Assembly (NCBI GenBank): GCA_964625175.1
Contig: CAZVAO010000005.1
Span: 1-43,903 of the forward strand
Length of the DNA stretch: 43,903 nucleotides
Source: CAZVAO01 sp964625175
GTDB lineage: Bacteria; Bacillota; UBA994; PWPR01
Direction: 5' to 3'
Part shown: positions 40,761-43,903 of the stretch, piece by piece
Position numbering within the stretch: position 1 is the stretch's first letter
Layout of the letters: every line of letters begins with the position of its first letter
Made by a program: the position numbers and the translations under genes
The notes under the pieces: generated by a model
What the model was told of the DNA's origin: nothing
The model's input: only the letters and a program-made list of their open reading frames with translations
Database searches by the model: none

Positions 40761-41558
40761 ATGTTCTGGAAAGAAATATTGTTAGGCATCATTCAGGGGT
40801 TTACAGAATTTTTACCAGTGAGTAGCTCGGGGCATCTCGTTTTAGTGAGTGAGTATCTCAATATCAGTGCTCCTGGCAATACATTAGAAGTTATGCTCCA
40901 TTTTGGCACTCTATTCTCTGTGATTTTTTGCTTTTGGTCTAAAGTAAAGCTATTGATTGCCGATTTTCTATCGATTTTCATCCCAAGTTTAAAAGTTCGA
41001 GCGGAATATCAGCATGCTTCACTGTACATCATTGTGGCATCAATCCCTGCAGTGATTACGGGTGTACTGTTAAATCAGTATTTCGAATCTATGTTTGATA
41101 GTGTCTTATTAACGGGGATCTTTTTAATGGTTACAGGGGCTATTCTTTTTTGGGCCCATAATTACTCAACAGGCCGACGTGAAATGATGAGTATGACATT
41201 TGTTGATGCCTTGATTATTGGTATCTTTCAGAGCTTAGCCGTTTTCCCAGGGATATCGCGTGCTGGCACAACGATATCTGCTGGATTTGTGCGTGGTTTT
41301 GACAAGGAAACCGCAGTTGAGTGGTCGTTTTTGATGTCAATCCCCATTATTGCAGGTGCAGCACTACTTAAAATTCCTGAAGTAATCACCAGTGGCAGTT
41401 TTGGCTGGGGAATTGTTTGGGGAGCACTGGCCGCTTTTATTACAGGTGTGATTGCTATCAAATTATTATTAACAATTATTCGGCGGCTAGGCTGGCGGAT
41501 CTTCGCTTACTATTGCTGGGCAATTGGTGGCATTGTCATCGTAACCAGCATCATATAG
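40761..41558 (+). CDS. uppP: Undecaprenyl-diphosphatase (BacA/UppP)
   Basis: Integral membrane enzyme that dephosphorylates undecaprenyl diphosphate, recycling the lipid carrier for cell wall synthesis; overproduction in other bacteria gives bacitracin tolerance. It has 265 residues from the ATG at 40761, seven bases after GGAGG; an in-frame frame extends to 40731 without support. Motifs: IQGFTEFLPVSSSGHLVL (Glu-rich active-site loop) and FPGISRAGTTISAGF (PGxSRxxxT), plus about eight hydrophobic helices. It begins the last unit and precedes ftsK by 51 bases. Confidence 0.96.
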   Translation: MFWKEILLGIIQGFTEFLPVSSSGHLVLVSEYLNISAPGNTLEVMLHFGTLFSVIFCFWSKVKLLIADFLSIFIPSLKVRAEYQHASLYIIVASIPAVITGVLLNQYFESMFDSVLLTGIFLMVTGAILFWAHNYSTGRREMMSMTFVDALIIGIFQSLAVFPGISRAGTTISAGFVRGFDKETAVEWSFLMSIPIIAGAALLKIPEVITSGSFGWGIVWGALAAFITGVIAIKLLLTIIRRLGWRIFAYYCWAIGGIVIVTSII

Positions 41559-41609
41559 CCGTTTATGTATAGAAGATTGATTCTCATTTTTTTGTAGAGG
41601 AGCTTATTA

Positions 41610-43853
41610 ATGACTAAGAAAGAAACAGGTGTTAAAGAACATAAGTTGCGCCGTGAAATTAGCGGGGTTGCTTTAATATTCATTGCTATTCTGATCGCTT
41701 TCATTCTGTTGAATAATGCGGATTCGGGAGTTGTTGGCAGTTTCTTGTACCGATTTGTCGCGAGTGTCTTTGGGATAAATGGGTCTTGGTTATTGGTTGC
41801 ATTTATTATTGGCAGTGGATTAGTCTACATTTTCAACCGATCTGAACGGAGCATCCAACTCTATCAAGCCTTTAGTATTATTTTACTTTTTGTTACGTTA
41901 TTGGCGATTATTCACCTTTTCAGTGTCGATCGTAGCTTAATTGTAGAGGGGATCAAATACGGAGTTGATGGCGGTGGACTGATTGGCGCCTTGTTTGCCT
42001 ATGGTTTGCAACGTGCACTCGGCTATACTGGCATGATTATCACGTTAGTCGGTCTACTCCTTATTGCATTACTCGTCATCACGCGATTTAGTATCGCTCA
42101 GTCTATAGCGCTGGTGCGGCAGAATATTCAAAATAAGCGGACTGCTCAAAACCAAGAGACTGCTAAAGTACAAAAAGAAACAGGGAAAAAGAAGCGTAGT
42201 CCTGCTGCTTTAGATCTTGTTATTGAGGACAGTATCTTTGCGAATCCGAATAGTTCTCGTCCTGAAGAGTTGAACGGTGGTCAAGCTTCCCAAGCTACCA
42301 TTATAGCCACTGAGCAAGCAATCGAAAGCGATGAAGTGAGTGGGATGGACCTTGGTGAAGAAGATGGCGAATTAGAAGTTCAACTTGCCATCCCTGATAT
42401 TGACTATGAAAAACCGGATATTGAGTTGCTTCAAGATGTCATAAAAGAAGAAGCAAACAACCAGCAGCATATTCGGAGTCAGGCTCAAAAGATTGAGGAG
42501 ACACTTAAGAATTTTAAAATCGACTCAAGGGTAACTAAAGTATCGGTTGGACCCACAATTACACGTTATGAGATTCAGATTGCAGCAGGGATTAAAGTTA
42601 GTCGGGTGGCATCTTTAGAAAACGATATTGCCTTAAGTTTAGCGGTCAGTCATATTCGGATTGAGGCCCCAATTCCCGGTAAAGCCGCTATTGGAATTGA
42701 AGTGCCTAACGAATACAATCATATCGTTCATTTGAAGGAAGTTTTAACGAGTGATGTCTATCTAGAGGCTAAACCTAAGGGGGATATCGTTGTTGCTTTA
42801 GGCCTTGATATTTCTGGGCAACCGATTGTCCTTGATATTTGCCGCATGCCGCATGTAATGGTTGCTGGCGCTACCGGTTCTGGTAAATCGGTATGTATTA
42901 ATTCAATCACTTGCAGTATCCTCTTTAACTACACCCCTAGTGAAGTTAAATTTGTCATGATCGATCCAAAACGCGTAGAATTAAGTGCCTATAATGATAT
43001 TCCACATTTACTTACACCCGTTGTGACGGATTCCCGCAAGGCGTCAGCTGCCTTACTTTGGGTCGTTCAGGAAATGGAAAAACGCTATGATATTCTTGCC
43101 AGTTGTGGTGCGCGCGATATCAATAGCTATAATAATATGGTGCTCAGCAATAAGGTACCTAAGAGAGTAGGTAAGGCTCAGTCTTTACCCGTCATTATCG
43201 TCATTATTGATGAGTTGGCGGATCTCATGATGGTTGCTTCCAAGGACGTTGAAGATGCCATCTGCCGAATTGCTCAGATGGGGCGAGCGGCTGGAATGCA
43301 CCTAATCGTGGGCACCCAGCGTCCATCTGTCGATGTTATTACAGGTTTAATCAAAGCAAATATTCCAACTAGGATTGCTTTTGCGGTGGCTTCTGCTGTT
43401 GATAGTCGAACCATCTTAGATATGTCTGGCGCAGAAAAACTACTCGGCAAAGGTGATATGCTATACTCTGCTCAAAACATGAGTAAACCGATACGTGTTC
43501 AAGGTGCTTTCATTTCAGAAGGTGATGTTGCACGGGTTGTGAAGTTCATTACCAACCAAATGGATGCAACCTATGAAAAAGAAGATTTTACAGTCCCTGT
43601 TAAAGGTAGCGCAGAAGCGGCCGCTCTCGAAACAGATGAGTTGTTTAACGAAGCGGTAAAACTGGTGGTCAGTAGCGATTCTGCATCAATTTCGATGATT
43701 CAGCGTCGTTTCCGTGTTGGCTATTCGCGAGCAGCACGCATCATTGATCAAATGGAACTAATGGGCGTCGTCAGCGGTTATGATGGATCTAAAGCACGAA
43801 ATGTCTATCACGACAGTGACGTTGTCCAAGAAATTATGAAAGAAGAGCAATAG
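41610..43853 (+). CDS. ftsK: DNA translocase FtsK/SpoIIIE
   Basis: Septal DNA pump that moves chromosome ends during division. It has 747 residues: about four to five membrane helices (about 20-165), an acidic linker (about 190-265), the alpha domain, a RecA-like motor with Walker A GATGSGKSVCIN and Walker-B-like IIVIIDELADLMM, and a C-terminal winged-helix gamma domain (ISMIQRRFRVGYSRAARIIDQME) that reads orienting DNA sites. AGAGGAG precedes the ATG. In a spore former it would be called SpoIIIE; because the sporulation genes of this region are missing, a vegetative role is the simpler reading. Confidence 0.95.
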   Translation: MTKKETGVKEHKLRREISGVALIFIAILIAFILLNNADSGVVGSFLYRFVASVFGINGSWLLVAFIIGSGLVYIFNRSERSIQLYQAFSIILLFVTLLAIIHLFSVDRSLIVEGIKYGVDGGGLIGALFAYGLQRALGYTGMIITLVGLLLIALLVITRFSIAQSIALVRQNIQNKRTAQNQETAKVQKETGKKKRSPAALDLVIEDSIFANPNSSRPEELNGGQASQATIIATEQAIESDEVSGMDLGEEDGELEVQLAIPDIDYEKPDIELLQDVIKEEANNQQHIRSQAQKIEETLKNFKIDSRVTKVSVGPTITRYEIQIAAGIKVSRVASLENDIALSLAVSHIRIEAPIPGKAAIGIEVPNEYNHIVHLKEVLTSDVYLEAKPKGDIVVALGLDISGQPIVLDICRMPHVMVAGATGSGKSVCINSITCSILFNYTPSEVKFVMIDPKRVELSAYNDIPHLLTPVVTDSRKASAALLWVVQEMEKRYDILASCGARDINSYNNMVLSNKVPKRVGKAQSLPVIIVIIDELADLMMVASKDVEDAICRIAQMGRAAGMHLIVGTQRPSVDVITGLIKANIPTRIAFAVASAVDSRTILDMSGAEKLLGKGDMLYSAQNMSKPIRVQGAFISEGDVARVVKFITNQMDATYEKEDFTVPVKGSAEAAALETDELFNEAVKLVVSSDSASISMIQRRFRVGYSRAARIIDQMELMGVVSGYDGSKARNVYHDSDVVQEIMKEEQ

Positions 43854-43864
43854 GGGGGATTGAG

Positions 43865-43903
43865 ATGTCAGATTTAGCGGCTTATCTACTTGAAAAACGG
43901 GAA
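43865..43903 (+). CDS. Start of a downstream gene, possibly RodZ-like HTH protein (3' end beyond window)
   Basis: Only 13 codons are visible, reading MSDLAAYLLEKRE, after GGGGGGAT at 43853-43860. The pattern resembles the first helix of RodZ/HTH proteins (LGxxLRxxRE), which often follow ftsK in Clostridia, but the segment is too short to be certain. Confidence 0.35.
   Translation, partial: MSDLAAYLLEKRE

Noticed and set aside
1..43903. Mobile elements, prophage, toxin-antitoxin, restriction or other defence genes, tRNA genes
   Set aside because: I looked through both strands and found no transposase, integrase, capsid, toxin, methylase or cloverleaf-like sequence; all sizeable frames are explained by the listed genes.

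Overview
The window is a gene-dense chromosomal segment of a low-to-moderate GC, Gram-positive-type anaerobe of the Firmicutes, most likely class Clostridia. All 46 protein genes recognised, including a partial one at each end, lie on the + strand. Evidence for the assignment: Bacillus/Clostridia gene order (aroQ-pepP-efp; Asp23-nusB-folD-xseA-xseB-ispA-dxs-tlyA-nadK-recN; scpA-scpB; cmk-plsC-ispH/S1-fni; DUF512-der-gpsA), an IspH-ribosomal-S1 fusion of the clostridial type, strong AGGAGG ribosome binding sites, and oxygen-sensitive ferredoxin-dependent 2-oxoacid metabolism. The combination of VOR, Ptb and Buk with absent sporulation genes fits an asporogenous amino-acid fermenter (a Peptococcus-like organism is one guess); the sequence alone does not fix the genus.

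Layout, with inferred transcription units separated by promoters and hairpin terminators. (1) 1-3825: aroQ (partial), pepP, efp, a CobO-type adenosyltransferase and an M42 aminopeptidase. (2) 3915-14768: asp23-like gene, nusB, a TsaD paralog, folD, xseA, xseB, ispA, dxs, tlyA, a membrane-anchored nuclease-fold-like protein, nadK, recN. (3) 14782-21231: buk, ptb, buk, a P-loop ATPase, then a four-subunit 2-oxoacid:ferredoxin oxidoreductase (VOR type). (4) 21374-26822: pyk, ddl, deoB, pdp. (5) 26887-28819: M50 protease, scpA, scpB. (6) ridA, alone, with a structured-looking leader. (7) 29661-31451: Na+/Ca2+ exchanger family protein and rluB. (8) 31523-36670: aroH, cmk, plsC, ispH-rpsA fusion, fni. 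(9) 36807-40570: DUF512 radical-SAM-like protein, der, gpsA. (10) 40675-end: uppP, ftsK/spoIIIE and the first codons of a possible RodZ/HTH gene.

How the genes work together. dxs, ispH, ispA and fni provide isoprenoid precursors and their elongation, and uppP recycles the C55 lipid carrier. ddl, uppP, plsC, gpsA and ftsK serve the envelope and division. efp, nusB, tlyA, rluB, der and rpsA serve translation and ribosome assembly. The VOR-Ptb-Buk unit forms a complete route from branched-chain 2-oxoacids to acyl-CoA, acyl-phosphate, free acid and ATP, with reduced ferredoxin as the other product.

The most striking feature is what is absent. At five positions where sporulating Firmicutes carry sporulation genes within this same backbone (spoIIIA, spoIVB-spo0A, spoIIA/sigF, spmAB, spoIVA), the flanking genes are retained but the sporulation genes are not there. 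I found no mobile element, prophage, CRISPR array, tRNA or rRNA, and no defence system. Apart from the leader-RNA candidate, the empty sporulation slots and the VOR/Ptb/Buk module, this is ordinary housekeeping DNA.
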